This document shows positions 33,906-48,900 of a DNA stretch of 64,000 bases, one piece after another (position 1 is the first letter of the stretch; every line of letters begins with the position of its first letter). Both the position numbers and the translations under genes were made by a program. Below the pieces are notes generated by a model, which saw only the letters and a list, made by a program, of their open reading frames with translations, was not told where the DNA came from and ran no database searches. Origin of the DNA: Manduca sexta (taxonomy: Eukaryota > Arthropoda > Insecta > Lepidoptera > Sphingidae). The stretch is taken from positions 4,774,001-4,838,000 of the forward strand of contig NC_051124.1 of NCBI RefSeq assembly GCF_014839805.1, in the 5' to 3' direction.

Positions 33906-36900
33906 TCAATAGGGTCTCCACACTTCTTGGCTGCCTGCGCCATAAAGTCCGTGTTTTACTTCGTCGTTGGACTCGCAAGTCTGTACGAGCCCGCTGGCTT
34001 CACCCGTGCTCTGAAGCTCGGTGGTTATCGATATCCCACCGTCGATATCGCTTATTTTGATCTCACTTGGTATGCATTGTTCCAGATTGTATTTGTCCGT
34101 TGAACTGTGAAGGTGCACATGAATTTGGTTTTGGTTGACTGTAGAATATAAGTTGGGCAGTATCATTTGTGGATTTGGATTTATGTAGGGCGTGTGCGAT
34201 TGTATACACGTGGGGTTGTTGTTTATGTTGTTGTATTGGTAGTTGTTATAGTTGTAGGTGTTTGTAGACCAGGAGTTGTAGTAGTTGGGATCGTATCGCT
34301 GGGTGGGCATTGCGGTTGGTGCGTTCAGCTCGGTGAGGGAGGAGCTGGTTCCGCTCGGGCTGCCTTTCACGAACCCTGCCGTGCTCGATTGGAAGCCGCC
34401 GTACTCTGCGTGTCCCAGTGGCAGCTCGGGTAACACTGTAATGCGATAATATTATTAATTTTCAATGATTATACTTCATGCTCGGTTGATTTGTCAATTG
34501 TCTATATCGTGAATACGCATTACAGAAGCCATTTACTACTCATGTTATTATAATGCCCTTTAGAGATTGAATAACTTAGTCGTTCGCTATGAACGTTGCT
34601 TTTTGAACTTAGAATACGTTAAATAATATAATTACTAAATCAGTATAAATGTTCGGTACTCTTACAACCAAGTAGACTACGTGGGTTAATACTAAAACTG
34701 TCTAAAGTTAGGTATAATATCACACCAAGCAACGAATATGTCGTGTTTGCTGACAACCAAACTAATTGGTAATTTTTTTATAATTTTATTGGATTTTTTA
34801 ATTGTTTAAATAATTCAGTTCTAAGATAAAGGGACCCTTAAAACCCCTACGTAATTTTAAAATCATAAAATCGTTTCATTAAAAAAATATAAAGATAACC
34901 TTTCATTAAATTTCAACATATTAATGACTACATATTATAAAAGAGACGTATTAGATAAAAGAACTAACAAAAAATTGAAGTATGTTTTTGCAGTACAGCA
35001 CAAACAACACCAAAAATATCAATGGCGGGGCTTGTTGGGAAGCACGCTTTCTTCTGCAATACTACTTTATTTATAATCTAGCCCCTTATTCAAAGACGTT
35101 ATTAATCTAAGGACGGAGCATTGCTGTGATAACAAGTCTACTTCTCAGCTTTGTTTATCTGACAGCTTGCTGTTTGTTCAGCTTTGTTTATCTGACAGCC
35201 AACTAGATTCAAGTTGTATTTCAATATTAGCCAATCACTCAACCCTATGTCTACGCACTGCGAAGACTGTTAGCACTGAGAAACAGATTTGTTATCACAG
35301 CAATGCGTCGTCCTTAGATAAATAACGTCTATGAATAGGGGGGAAGATTTTCAGTTTCAGTACATTTATCAGGTTTAGGTACTTTTCGGTTTCTATCATG
35401 TGGTCAACCGCTCCATTACCGTGGTTATGCTTGTTATAAATTGAGGAAGTTTATTTATCTTAATAAATTATTACTTATATAAATAAGTATGACGCATATA
35501 TCATACCCATATTCAATAGGGATAGATGTTAAACTAACGTAAATAAAATATGTGTATTCCTATAAATAAATATGTTACGATTTGTTTTGTAAAACTTTAC
35601 TGCTCAAAGTAATATTTTATTTTGTATGAAGATTGTTTTATTATTAATTATTTTTCTTTCTAAAATAACTCATGGTTTTGCTATGAATTGTTCTAAGAAA
35701 AACCTTATTACGTCTAGTAAAGCGTTCATGAATTGGAAATCTTGTGCCATTTTTTGGCACTATTTTAGCCAATTGCCAATAAATTATAATATACCAAGGT
35801 TTACAGCGAAAATTTCATTTCTGTAATACAAATATACGAAGAATAATACTAAGTCAATTAACTTTCCTATTTTATATTTTAAATAGCAAAAAAATAAACT
35901 GCATGGTAGGTTATTAATTACTTAGTATCTGCGTGTTGTTTTTTTAGTATCTAATATACTGTTTTTAATTATAAAATCTTCAATGAGACCTAATTATTTA
36001 TACGACGATTCCTCGGGTAAATTTTTTGCCTTTTTTGATTTGTGAATTGTAGCAACAATAACCAAAATTTCAGAATACGTACAAACTGTGCTCGTATTCC
36101 TAGGGCATTAAAAGTTAAAATATCCTTTAAACCGGAATAGCACAGTGTCTGAACATTGCTGCTTCGCGGTAGGAATAGATAAAGCGGTCGTATATATCAA
36201 ATTCGACTCTCGCACACGACAGAGCAGTCATCATCCATTATATATTATTTTATCTGGGGGCTGTTTAGTAGTTACTGATGGTAGGATATATTTTATATCC
36301 GCCCGGATAGCGACCACCGTACACAAGGTGTCATAACCCGCCATAGTGGCCCACGTAAGTGTCGCGATCCGGGATCAGTCTATGTGTATCGGGTTCCAAC
36401 AGGCCGGCATAATTGTGATGACTGTCGAGGGGTAATCGTCAATCGACATTTTATTGGACCCCACTCCACTTACCATCAGGTGCAGTAGTTTCACTTTGCT
36501 GGCCCCGTATAATATGACAAAAGGTTTTGTCATTTCTCATTAACATAGACATAGAGAATGTCTATATACTCTATGATCCTGACACCTAACTTAATAAACG
36601 CCATTAAAGAAAAGAGATACGTAAGACTAGGCAGTATGGTCGTAAGACTATAGCCTGTCCTCTAAGGACGATGAAAAAAAAATTAATAAACGCCATGAAT
36701 CTGGTTTATTACGCGGATGTATTTTCTAACGGTTCCCCTGTACTATAATCAACATTGAGTATGCCAATGTTTTCCTGCAGTATTATCGCTCCATAACATT
36801 TAACGCTTGTTGACTAATATTTCAAATTAGCTGGCCTGTTTATCAAAGGTTACCTGATATAAATATTATTTATTTATATGTTAAATGTTTTTACAAAATT

Positions 36901-39900
36901 AGTATATTTAAACACGAAAGCTCTATAATTCATCACACCTATGTATTCCTATTATTTATCTAATGAACTATATTTCTCCCCTACCTAAATTATGATAATA
37001 TTTCTGGAGAATTTGTGTTTAAAAATAAAAAATAAATACCTAGTGATTATCAAAAATGTTGCAGGGACGGTTTACTTATTAATTAGGCATGATTTTTCTA
37101 TGAAGAGATATTTAATATTTTTTTTATTATTATCTATTCGTATTGTTTTTTTTTTCGCCAATTGTAATAAAACTATAAAAACGCGAGGATTTTTAAAGCT
37201 TGATTTCTCGTTTTATAGAATTAATTAGGTGGTCATCCTGAGTATAGGATGTTAATTGCTAGAGTAGTGTAAGGACTAATACAAAGTTGAGAAGGACGTT
37301 CAAGGCTGGTATGGATTAATTAAATAATTTAATTGATTTCAGCTGTGTTGTATCTGCAATACCATATAATTTGGGTGAGAGAGAATAAATGTATTTTAAA
37401 TCGCATAAGTTCTTTTTAGCAGGACTTAGCTTTGACCATAGCCGAAGGTCATGTATCCTGATTACTCGCACTCAGTCAATTTATATGTCTAAAAACAATA
37501 ATTTTCCTTACCAGCAGGTATGTGTAACGTTGGATCAGGTTTGTAATACGACGGCTGCAATGGCCCATAGGCCGGGTACATGGTGGTTGTTGATGGGTAT
37601 CCTGTGTTCCATTCACTGGCTCCCAGGATGTTGCCACTGCTCTCTGTAAATCGAACAACATAGTTTGTCAATGATTAGGGCAAGTAGGATTATTTAATAC
37701 ATAACATTGGCGTAGCAACGGATATCTTCTAGAGGGAGGGCGGGTGATAGAGAAGGGGCAGCATTCGGGAGCAATAAAATCTCGCCGAATTTCACATAAC
37801 CTTTTTTAATGTGGAGTTTGTTCAGGAGTAGTAATGCTTACCGCCACGCAAGCTACTTGCTTGTTTACATCAAGTTGCAAAAAAGTACAAGTTTCAATGA
37901 CTATGACACATTCAGTCTTGAGAATTTCCCATTCCCTTCACATTTATACGTAGACTGGACTAATATGCATGCAAAAATCTCGTGCGTATTCGCTGTTAAG
38001 TGTCAGACAGTTGTTCATTTGCAACTGCGTCTTATAAATTTTGTAGAGATGACATTGCTACTAAGATTTACCGAGTTTATAGGAATTGGCCAACTAGTTT
38101 ACACGCAATAACTAGGCACGGGCGTGATAGTGGATACTAAACCGCAGCAACAAACTTGCTACGGATTGTGTATCGTGTGTAGATGATATGTAGACCAATG
38201 GTTCCTAATCTTATAAGACTACGGGACACTGAACTAGCTCTTTGCGGAACTCCTTATTAAGTAAATAAAAAAATATATATTGCAATTTAAAATATGAAAA
38301 AAAACCTTCATTTGAAATATTTTCTAAATGATACAGTTCCATTTATTTCAATAAATTTTTATAAGGTGTTTGTTACATATTGCGAAATCTTGGTGAGATG
38401 TTCATGGAACCCATTTTAGATGGTATTACTGATAGTGATTTTGATCACGTCAACAACAAATCTTTTTGCACAAAGTATAGGCATTATGTAGTATAGGTAT
38501 GCTAATGTTGGTTACTTGACGTCATTAATGACGCTCAAATTTGTCGTAAAATGTCTAATGTCAGTTGATTTATATTGTAGGTAGGTTGCTATACATACCT
38601 ACATACTAATATTAGTGTTAGAAGTTATAGGTGAAATCTATCTACATATCAGATGTTTTGTGATGTTTTTTTATATTTATGGTCGTTGATTTCCAGTAGG
38701 AGAGAATTTCAGATATCACATTGTGAAATGTAGTTTATTAATATTTTAAATACTTAGGGACCTAATTTTTCACGGCCACGGCCATTTTTTTCATAGACAC
38801 GTCCTATAAAGTAACTGACAATTAAACATATTGCAAAAAATAAAGTGCTTTATCCTATAAGTGCTGACACCTTTGCCGCCCTTGCGACTCTCACTATATA
38901 AAAAAAAAAAAACTATGTTTGAAATATGTTTTAATTTTAAAATATTAAATTTAACGTAACATGTGTTAAGTGAGATGTGTATCAGTTAATCATCGGTCAT
39001 TGTCGGTTGTAAGTGTTTGTATGGAGGTCACGCGTGCGGAAACGGCGCGCGTACGCACTGGGATTGCCAGCTGATTCATAATCTCTGTATTTTTTTTATG
39101 TACACATAATGTGTATATGTGTAGCATTTAGAGACGATATGTGTGATTTATTTTTATGAGCGACTAGTGCCGGCGCCGCCTGTGTGAAAGTCATACTGTA
39201 GAATATTTCGATATGAGAATAAGCCTATATTATAATTCTTATCCATGAAATTTGGTAGTGATTTCCTTTTTAGCATATTTAAAATCGTTTGTTTAGTTAT
39301 TTTTTGCAATAAAAAAAAGAGTAAAATAATAGATAATATAATATCATAAATCCTTGACATGTGTTCGAAAAAGAAATTAAAAATTAATAAAATGAACTTA
39401 ATTTCAAAGATTATTTTGGTTTAATAGTTTTTAAATTCAAATTAGACACGTGCCTAGGCCAAAGGTGCGGAACAAGCTTACGATAATTATGTTTAACAGT
39501 GTTCAACTATCCCGAAAACATATGTAAGTTAACAATGTTACATTTGCAATGTGTTTCTAATGTTGTAAACAACACGACGTGTCGCGTCGCGCGGTTAAAA
39601 ACTGGCTCCACATTTGGCAGTAAAAGTTGTGCATTATTTATTATCAGTACAATAGAAGTGTTGCAGTTGTAATTTGTTGTAATAACCTATTATTCATTTA
39701 CTTATCACCTGTTTAGGTGTAAGAAGCTAGTATAAGTATGGGCTAGTATTAAAGATAATATATGTAATTAATAAAATGTTACTAATTTTAATCGAAGGAT
39801 CTCATTGGATGTTATGGTTTTAGTCTTTAATAATAATAATATATTATTCAAATATTACTCATCATACGAGGAAGGAAACATTTATATATTATAATTCTGA

Positions 39901-42900
39901 AGTATATTCGTTTTTTGATTTTTTCTCTTTTTCAGTTTTCCATTGTAATTGGCAACAAAAATTTAATTTTAATATTTTGCATGATTTAGAGGATGGTATA
40001 AGTTGATCGTATTAATAACGCCGATTTTTTTTTTTTTTTATAATTAGGTATTGTAATTTTATTACAATAAAAATTTCCTTGTATTTAACTTGAGGAAATT
40101 CTAATTGTAATAAACTTATTTATTTCATTTCTGTAATGTGAATGAATGAAACATTTGTACATGACACCAGACACGTATGTCTAGAAAAGTATTAAAAAGG
40201 ATGATGTTTAAAATTATTCATTCAAAATTTATAAATTTCATAACAATTGCGACTTACTGTTATACTGTATTTCCCATGTTACGAAAAGTTATGGCAGTAA
40301 CAGGCAACTTAATCTAGTGAGTAAATTTCTTAAAATCCAGTGAAAGTTTGTATTATTTGCAAATCGCATTGGCCTTGGCATCATGCCAGTGGTTGCTTGA
40401 TCGCTGACGTGTAGGGTGTCGAGAAGTTATTACTTTAGGCGTCGCGCACACAGTCAACTTGTTGCTGATGACCACTACTATGACGTTTGAAGTTACAAAA
40501 TATACAAAAATCTATTATTGGGTTTTAATAGATAGAATTCCCAGGGCCCTTATTCTGTATGGTAGTGTAAACGCGTAACGCGGCCGTGTCATGTTATCTT
40601 CGAGAAATGTGCGTGGAATAGTATTCTGTAAGCCAAATTTCTATAGTCCTAAACATGACGCGTTGTGTTACGTGCTTGTTACGCACTGTTAAAATAACGT
40701 GCGGGATAGAGAATAAGGCCCCTGACCCTTACATTACGACACTATTGCATTGTATGTTGTAACTGACTGTTGTTGCTTGTGACTAACTTCAAATCTGTCA
40801 AAACTGAGTAGCCATACCAGAATCATTCTGAACTAAGTAGGTCCCTCGCCCCATAGGTCGCTGGTTCAAATCCGGCTCGAAGGACTTTATTGATAGAAAA
40901 AATAACTAGAAATGGCAAATAGAAAAATTAAGTTGTTTTCATATTTCATAAGTACTCTGCATACAACAAAACTAAAAACCTATCCCAAGACTCCCAAAAA
41001 TAGATGTTTGCTACATCCTTCACTAAATTGGTTTGGCATACTGCACAGAAAATATTCTCTACTGGAAAATCGAAGTCGCACGGCGAGAACACTACATTAC
41101 CACTAGACTAATACGTTTAATTCCCATTTATTTATTCAGACATATTAATTTATTAGTGCAAATGTGATAATATTATTATTCTATTAAACTTAGCTAAGAC
41201 AGAGCTTGTTCTGCATCTGACAGTAACATTACTGAGAAATTTAGTATAAGGCGGCTGCCATGCTAGCAAGCGTATAGCAGATGTGATTAAATTTATAACA
41301 AAGGCTCAGCAAACATTCTCGGCTTTTTTCACGAGACAATGACTGCGAAGTATAGTTCATACTGTCAATTTTAGTAGAATTGCATTAATAAGGGTTTCCT
41401 CGGCGTTTCTTGGTCTTCCCAAATCCGCCAGGTTGTATTCAGTGAGTCAATGTTTTGGTAAAACAAATCATTATTATGCTAATTCGTCCAGTAGTAAAGC
41501 TTTGTATGTATATTCGCTGCACACGAGTGCCGCGGCACGTACGCACATTTGATTAGAATAATTTTATTGTTAAATTTTAGAGATTTCGATGAAAGACAAC
41601 ACAAAGAAATTTTATTTTAATGTGTGATTGAGTAATTGAAATTATTAATATTTTTTAATCGTTGTTCATATGAATAAAAGTGATTACAAAAAGATATAGA
41701 AGTATTTGTTTGAATTAAAAAGATTCAAAAGATAATTCAATTCAAAACGTAATATTTATATTGTAATTGTCCAAAAGTCTCGCACTGAGCTATCAAAGGT
41801 ACTTTTAAGATCAGAATAAATGCTTACGGAATAATAAATCGTATTGAGTACGAAACGCGAAATTGTTATAAAAGTTGTTGGACTAATTATATTCACTTAT
41901 TATTTATCAAAATATGCAACAAATTGATCATTAAAGATGACAAAACCTGATTCGTTTGAATCAGGTAAATTAATTACCACTTTATTAGTAATACATAATA
42001 TATTTTGTTTAATTCCGGAAGCGTGTGCATATTATACGTTGCCAAACCTAAAATTTATGGGCTTTGAATATTCTAAATCGTGTTATACAATCATATTACT
42101 AGTAGGTAGGTCTTTTATATGCGAGAGTCTATTCCTGCCGCAAGGTAACGGTATGGGTGTGATTTTTTGTTCCCGTTTAAAGGACTCTATAACTTGCTTA
42201 ATCATATTATTATTTTATGGTCATAATTATTGTTTTATGGTTAATATAGATAAGTTTTATTTTTATATGATCAAGTATCCACAATAATAATAAATAATAA
42301 TCCACAAGTGGATTTTTAATAAAGCTTTTTATTAAATACTTATGAAAATCATGTGAAATCCGTTATAAAATTATTTAGTATGTATATTAGAAATCGCTAC
42401 ATTAATTTGCATGATAAATCTTAGGTATGTATTTCCTCAGATCGTCCTTTACATTTACTAAGAATCGTGATGTCCACTCCGCCTAATAGCATTTGTAGTC
42501 CATAGTAATTATACTATTACACTACATAAAGCGGGTAATGTTATGACATAGGTTTTAAGATTACTGTTAATGCAATTGCAGTAGAGACGAAAGTTGGTTA
42601 CTAAAATCATCATCTTTTAAGCAAAATTAAAAAAATGGAAATTGCCGTATATTTGCTAATGGATTTCATTCCATATTTATAAGTCCCATAGATAATATAA
42701 CTGGATAATATTCTTATTGATTTTTCTATGGAGCAGGTTTTTAAATTGTTATGTAGAAGAAAATATTATTAACAGTAGCATATAGTCGTAGGTTGCGTAA
42801 AGTCATAGACGAGACGACATTAGAGGAACCAAACCGTTCACCTAGTTCATTATGCAGTGACGCAAACTACTGGCCCTGGTAATACCCAAGAATACATCTC

Positions 42901-45900
42901 TTTCTGTTACACTGTTATGCAACGATTACAGGATATTTATATCTCACTAGTTCCAAGTACTGGAGTGTCAGTATTAAAATATGCACACAACACCCTTGAA
43001 ATCTTTGCCGTTGGCCATTTTTAGAATCTAATTAATGAGATGTTTGTGGTTTTGTTCAATAAAATATTTATTTTTATGATAATTCATTGACAGCTGGCGA
43101 ATAATTTAAATTTTATTTATTATATATGAATAGGAAGGGAATGTCGACCTATCTAAAAGAATCGAGAACTTATACGGACATAATATAAAGGAAGTTGATC
43201 TTAATATTTCGAGTTCTATTTTGAAACATTATATGTAGGTTCAGATAGACATAACTTATTATTAAGTTAACTAGTATTCTATAATGGTAGATAAAATTCA
43301 GTACTAGGAAGGAAAGCCCAGTTTTATATATTTTAAACTATTGATATCTATATAGTTTTAAATCATACGCCACATTATTAAGTTAATGATTTAAGTCTGG
43401 GGTTAAAATGTGTACTAGACGTAAATGATTCCAATTATCATACTACAATCAGGTATTATAAACAGGTTCTATAAATACACAAACCATTATCAGGCGCTAC
43501 ATCAAACCGTCGACATAATTAACAAGCGTAAAATCTGTATTTACTCACGCAAATGTATAACAACGTATTAATCAATTCACATTGGTTGTAGGCATACGGC
43601 TTGCAGCTTTTACGTAAGTCGTGTCGTATCTGCATGACTCATTCGAAAACATACGACTTTGCTGACGACTTGCGTTGACTAATTTCTAGAATAATTTGAT
43701 CTGACACAATTTATATTATTGACATGATCATTGTTATTTATTGGTTGTATACTAGGTTTTACTCGCTACACCGCCTGCATGGCTTTCCTAGAATTAATGT
43801 GTCAATATATTTTTCCGGGATAAATAATAACTTATGACTTAATTTGGGTTCTATCAAATAAGTGTTTTACGGATTCCTCATGAAACATCCAAACTACGCC
43901 AACTTTTGGCTTTACAATAGAAATAGGTATGAGGTATCATTGTCATATGTCATATCACATTGTTAAAGTATCCTCTGTCTATTATGAGCAGGAATCAAAT
44001 GGAGTCATGGTTTCACAAGAATACCAAAAGGAAGTATAAGTTTTGCTCGAGTTAGTTTATGACAAATATAACTGCGTGTTAGTAATTAAGGACACTTGTT
44101 TACTTAACAAACATTCATTCCCGAGAACTTCTAAATAGTTCTGTCTTCCGAGTTATAAAATAAATAGTATTAGCAGTCGAACAGTAAATGATCTAACAGC
44201 CATTAGCGCAGTATATCATATTAGTTAACTCGCGCCATAATTCGTGAACATTTAGCGAGTGGGAAGTATATTCGATAATGATTTTCCCTAGCGTCGATGC
44301 CACTCACACGCCAGTGCGCCCACACTGAACGAATCCACTTCATTTTGCGGTCCAACCGTTCGCTGTTCCTAATTTTGCGCGCTCGTACATTAAATTAAAA
44401 TCGGTTTAATGTATAAATGAGATATGCACTTAATAAATATTTAATTAGGTGTCTAAATAAAAGCGTCCGGCGTATTGGGCGCTGTGGTTGCCGGCAATGT
44501 TTCCATGTAAAACAGTGTACGCCGCGATAGATAAAAATATAATGGCTGTTTATGATGAATTTTATAATTGATTCGTTGTTGCATGAATAATAGTTTATTA
44601 CGTTGCTTTTTAGGTTAATGAAAGTTTAATTAGGCTTCTAGTTTGATTTTATGTAGCTGTCATTATGATTTGGTAAATAAAATGTTTAGTTGATAATATA
44701 ACTTTCAAGAAGTCAATGACGAAGGTAAGAATGCTATAGAGGGATAAAAAATGAGAGGAATCCGAAGATACATCGTCTGGTGACTCTGAATTTAAATGCA
44801 TGGGGCGAATGTGATACGCAGTGCCAATTATAATTATTATTGTTAGTTTAGTGACCAATAGGTAGTTATTTAAATGGTAGAGATGATGATATCTGGATTT
44901 AGGATGTTGATTTATTATGACTGTTTGATTACCGTATGCCTGATGTACTTGTTTTCTTTTAGCGAACCAATTGCGTAGTTCTAGTACCTATTTAATTAAA
45001 AGGTTTCTAGACATTCTAATGTTTACGAGAAAATATAGTTTGGTTTTTCGACCAGCTAGTTACTACCAACCTATGTCTCGTGACTACTAATAATAATTTA
45101 TAGTTTTTAAACGTAGTATTTATGGACATACATTGAAGACATTGTCGATGTGTATTGTTTTGAAATAACCCCCAGGAATAGTTAAATAATGATAGTGCTT
45201 AAGTTATGGAAACCAGAGTTTGCAGATTAGGTAAGTCAATTTTAACTCAACCATTTGATAAGAATTAGATATGAAAAAAGCGGCGATAGCCTAAGGTGAG
45301 AGGGTGGGTGTGCTATAGACTGCTGAGACGAATGTCCTAAGGGCACATGCCTCTGATTTTCCTAAAATTATGTGTGTATTCTTTGTGAACTATCGCTTGC
45401 TTTAATCGCAAAGGAAAATGTCGTGAGAAAACCTGCATACCGAAAATGTTCTTTATAGGAATTTTGAGGGTGTGTGAAGTCTACCAATCCGCACTAGGCC
45501 AGCGTGGTTGACTAAAGCCTAATCCATCTCAGTAGTAGAGGAGACAGTATATAATACAGAGCTTATATTATTATTTGAAGAGTTTGTTTACGTTATAAAG
45601 AAATATTGTTCATCAGGTAAAAATTTCCGGTTACGTGCTTTTTTCGTTTCGATTACGTGTTTTTGCATCTAACGTGCATAAAGAACAATGTACCTTCCAT
45701 CAAGCATACTAAGCTTCGTCGTAAAATAAGGTATTTACTGAACCCTGGTATAATGCCATCAGTGTGACGTCCAAATATCTTATATAGACGCCGACGAACG
45801 TTTTCCTTATTTTGTCTTACACGTAGTCAGTTCTAGTAACGAACATGTTACATCGACTTTTTATTTGTATTTTATTTTTGATATCTATGATTTCCAAAAA

Positions 45901-48900
45901 GGCGTTCTTTGTTTAATTATATATAGATTCTATACAAAAGATACTGAATACAAATTGTATGGTATAACATCTTCTACACCAGCTTCTGCTCAGCCGATAA
46001 TTCTCGAGAAAAAAATACACAATTAAGGAAATGTAGTTTACTGTTAGTGAAAAGCATTTGAGAATCGTAGCAATACAGTTTATTCATTCAACTTAAGTTC
46101 TGTAATATAAATACAGAATAATTTGAATTTTCGGGTGAGCAGAGCCGTGTGCAGAAGATTGGTAAATTACTTATATAAATTGAATTGAGTTATCTATTAC
46201 TTTTTATTGAAGGTATATTCATTATAGACTCTTCTAAACTTTGATGATAGAGAATATTATTCTCTTCTTTTTCTTATTATATCCTACACCTTATATAATT
46301 TAATAATATTTTTAAAACCATTCATAAAAGTAGCCGAACAAATTTATAACTCCAAAGCGCTTCTACACATCCACTTTAATTGAAATATTCTTTTTCTTTA
46401 TCTTAAATAAAGTAAGCCCTTGGAATTTAATTAAATTAATAAAAATGATTGTTGATATCAAAAGAGAATTTTAAAAGCGATTTGTTCACCTACCTTTGGG
46501 GAGTGATTGTACATACGGTTGTCTACTTTCCATGCCCGTAATTCAAGACCACTTCGTTCTCTACTTCGTAGTCCAACACCTCGTTACTGATATTACATTA
46601 GATGTATCAATAAAGCACATATTCTCAGATAAATTAGACAGATTTACTAAGATTTTTGAGAGGTAAAAACGAACAATCGTGACAGGTTTATTATAGTAGC
46701 ACTTCCTTCCTCGGTTAGATACTTGCACTCAGACGTAAACATAAAGTTGTTAATAAAGTAAAGTGGTGACAAGATGTTTGGAGATATGCTTGCCCGTATA
46801 CATATAATATACTGGAAAGTTTTGGCACATGAAAAGTAAACCTATTGTTATTGTTCTAGTATTCCGATCTTATCAAGCATAATAACCGGTGAATCGGCGA
46901 CTATACCTTGATAGTTATGAAAGCTAGCTGTTAACATAGTCGTAGGCACGAGCAGGGAGCCTAGGCCTGTCGGTGACGTGGGATAATTACCGGCCGCGTC
47001 CCCCGCCGCCCTCTCCGCGCTCCCCCTCGCGTTGGCACCCGCTCCCCCCTCGCAGCGAGGGTAATGTCACATTAACACCCTCACCTCGGGCCGTCCGCGC
47101 GGCGAACTGTCAAAACACCGCGCGCGAACTGTTTAACGAATATGAAACAAATGAACATTGCGATTCACGTACGCGTTTGTGTTGGAATTGTTAAAAACAG
47201 ACGGCAAAATTCAACTTGAATGCTCGTAACGTGGAAATGAAATGTTTAATGATAGTTAAATTCGATAGCAGTTAATAGTTTACGTTATTACTGATGAGTT
47301 TAGTTCTGCTAGAGTCAAGTTTATAATATTATTATGATCTGAAGCTTAAAAGAATTGTCTCAGGAAAATTTCTTAATTTTAAATCATTTTAGCTTAAACT
47401 CCAGAACTGAGATATAATATCTTCATTTAAAGTATAATTTAGTTGCGTTGGTATAATAAGTATTTTTACTTTTAAATATGGAACTATTTGTATGATCTTC
47501 GGTTTGTGTAGACATTAATTTTAAATTGTGGTTGACAGTTGTATTTTAAAACATTTACCTATCGGGTACAGAGCTTAGCTATATTGTTACCGTTGAATTC
47601 TGTATTGTTATTATTTTCACATTGTTGTTTTCCGGAATAGGTATGAGTAAACTGTGCTTCATGTATATCCACGTACATTAGTCGTATTTGCTTCGAACTT
47701 CCTGTTTTTAGGACATATCTGATATTTCAAATAGCTTAGAATTGTTTAACCTTACTTTATTTACAAATATACAACATAATAAGCTAGTAACCAACGCTAT
47801 TGTACAATAAACTCTTAAATGAGTATATAAGCAGTTCGATTGCATACAGAGCTAATCAAGGGCGTTGATTAGGGGCGGGGTGTGTGATTAAGTTCCTTTG
47901 AGCGGCGCGCTTGTTCTTGTTACACAAATTTCACGTGTGTCGACCATGTAATTAGTGTTATAATTAACGTTACGTTATTACGGTGTATAATTGTCGCAAA
48001 TTAAGTTATGCGTTTCGTGATCCGATTGTGGTTACTAATTGATCTTTTTGCTAGCAAACAGTGGCGTGCCATTTTGTTTAATAAATTCAATAGTTCAATT
48101 TTCCTGTCACGCAATCGTTTGTTTTGATGTGGGTATCGATACGATATTTTGTCGATTTGATTATGCGTAAATGTTCGTGGAAGATTTTTAAAAGTAAAAC
48201 GGCAGGGTCAGAGTATAGTATGTTTTGTAAGGAAATAAAAATCCAGACTGTGTATTATAATATGCGTAGGCCGGGGAAATCCTCTTTTTATTGTTATTTT
48301 TTCCTTTTATTTTTACAGAAGTTGATTGTCATACGTAAGAACTTTTTGAAGTTATTTCAAAAAAGAATATTGTATTGTATGTAGAAAAATATTTTTGAAG
48401 GCAAATAAAATAAGCAGTATACCTACTAACTGCACGACTATGAATCTGATAAAATTATAGCTTCGTGTTGATTCTGTTTTAACTAACTAAGCCACTATTA
48501 CATTTCAACTCTGTTTCATATTTTATTCAGTGGCCTTAGTACGGATTTCAAACTGCACGTTAATGTTTGTGATTGTAATACATTCGTTTAGGAAATTCAA
48601 AGACAAATTAAGGTAAACATTACGAACCAATAATTCTTGAGATAAATAAATATTTACGAATGTTTTCAAACAATTAATACATGGCTGATATTATTATTAT
48701 AAAACTGTAAACCTTTTTATAAATTCTTATAATGTTTTAATTATTGCCTAGCTGCCCCGGCGGCGTAGTTGTAGTGCATGCGCGACATGACAGCGCTCCT
48801 GGGTTTGAATTCCGGGCCAGGCAAAGTGATATTTTTTCTGTTCAGTACGAGCTTGAATTCTGGAATTTGTGCCCGATACGGCGATAAGCTCGCCCACTAT

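Larger units (their letters stand above)
34436..37511. other. RUNX last intron
   Basis: A 3.1-kb intron between the last two RUNX exons. Apart from the MITE at 35082-35342 and the repeat at 36131-36530 it is AT-rich with no supported exon; the small open frames here have no splice context. Confidence 0.6.

Noticed and set aside
40838..40870. tRNA-like 3' half with ggttcaaatcc and a pairable T-arm
   Set aside because: No matching 5' half or acceptor stem upstream; most likely a tRNA-derived SINE remnant or chance.
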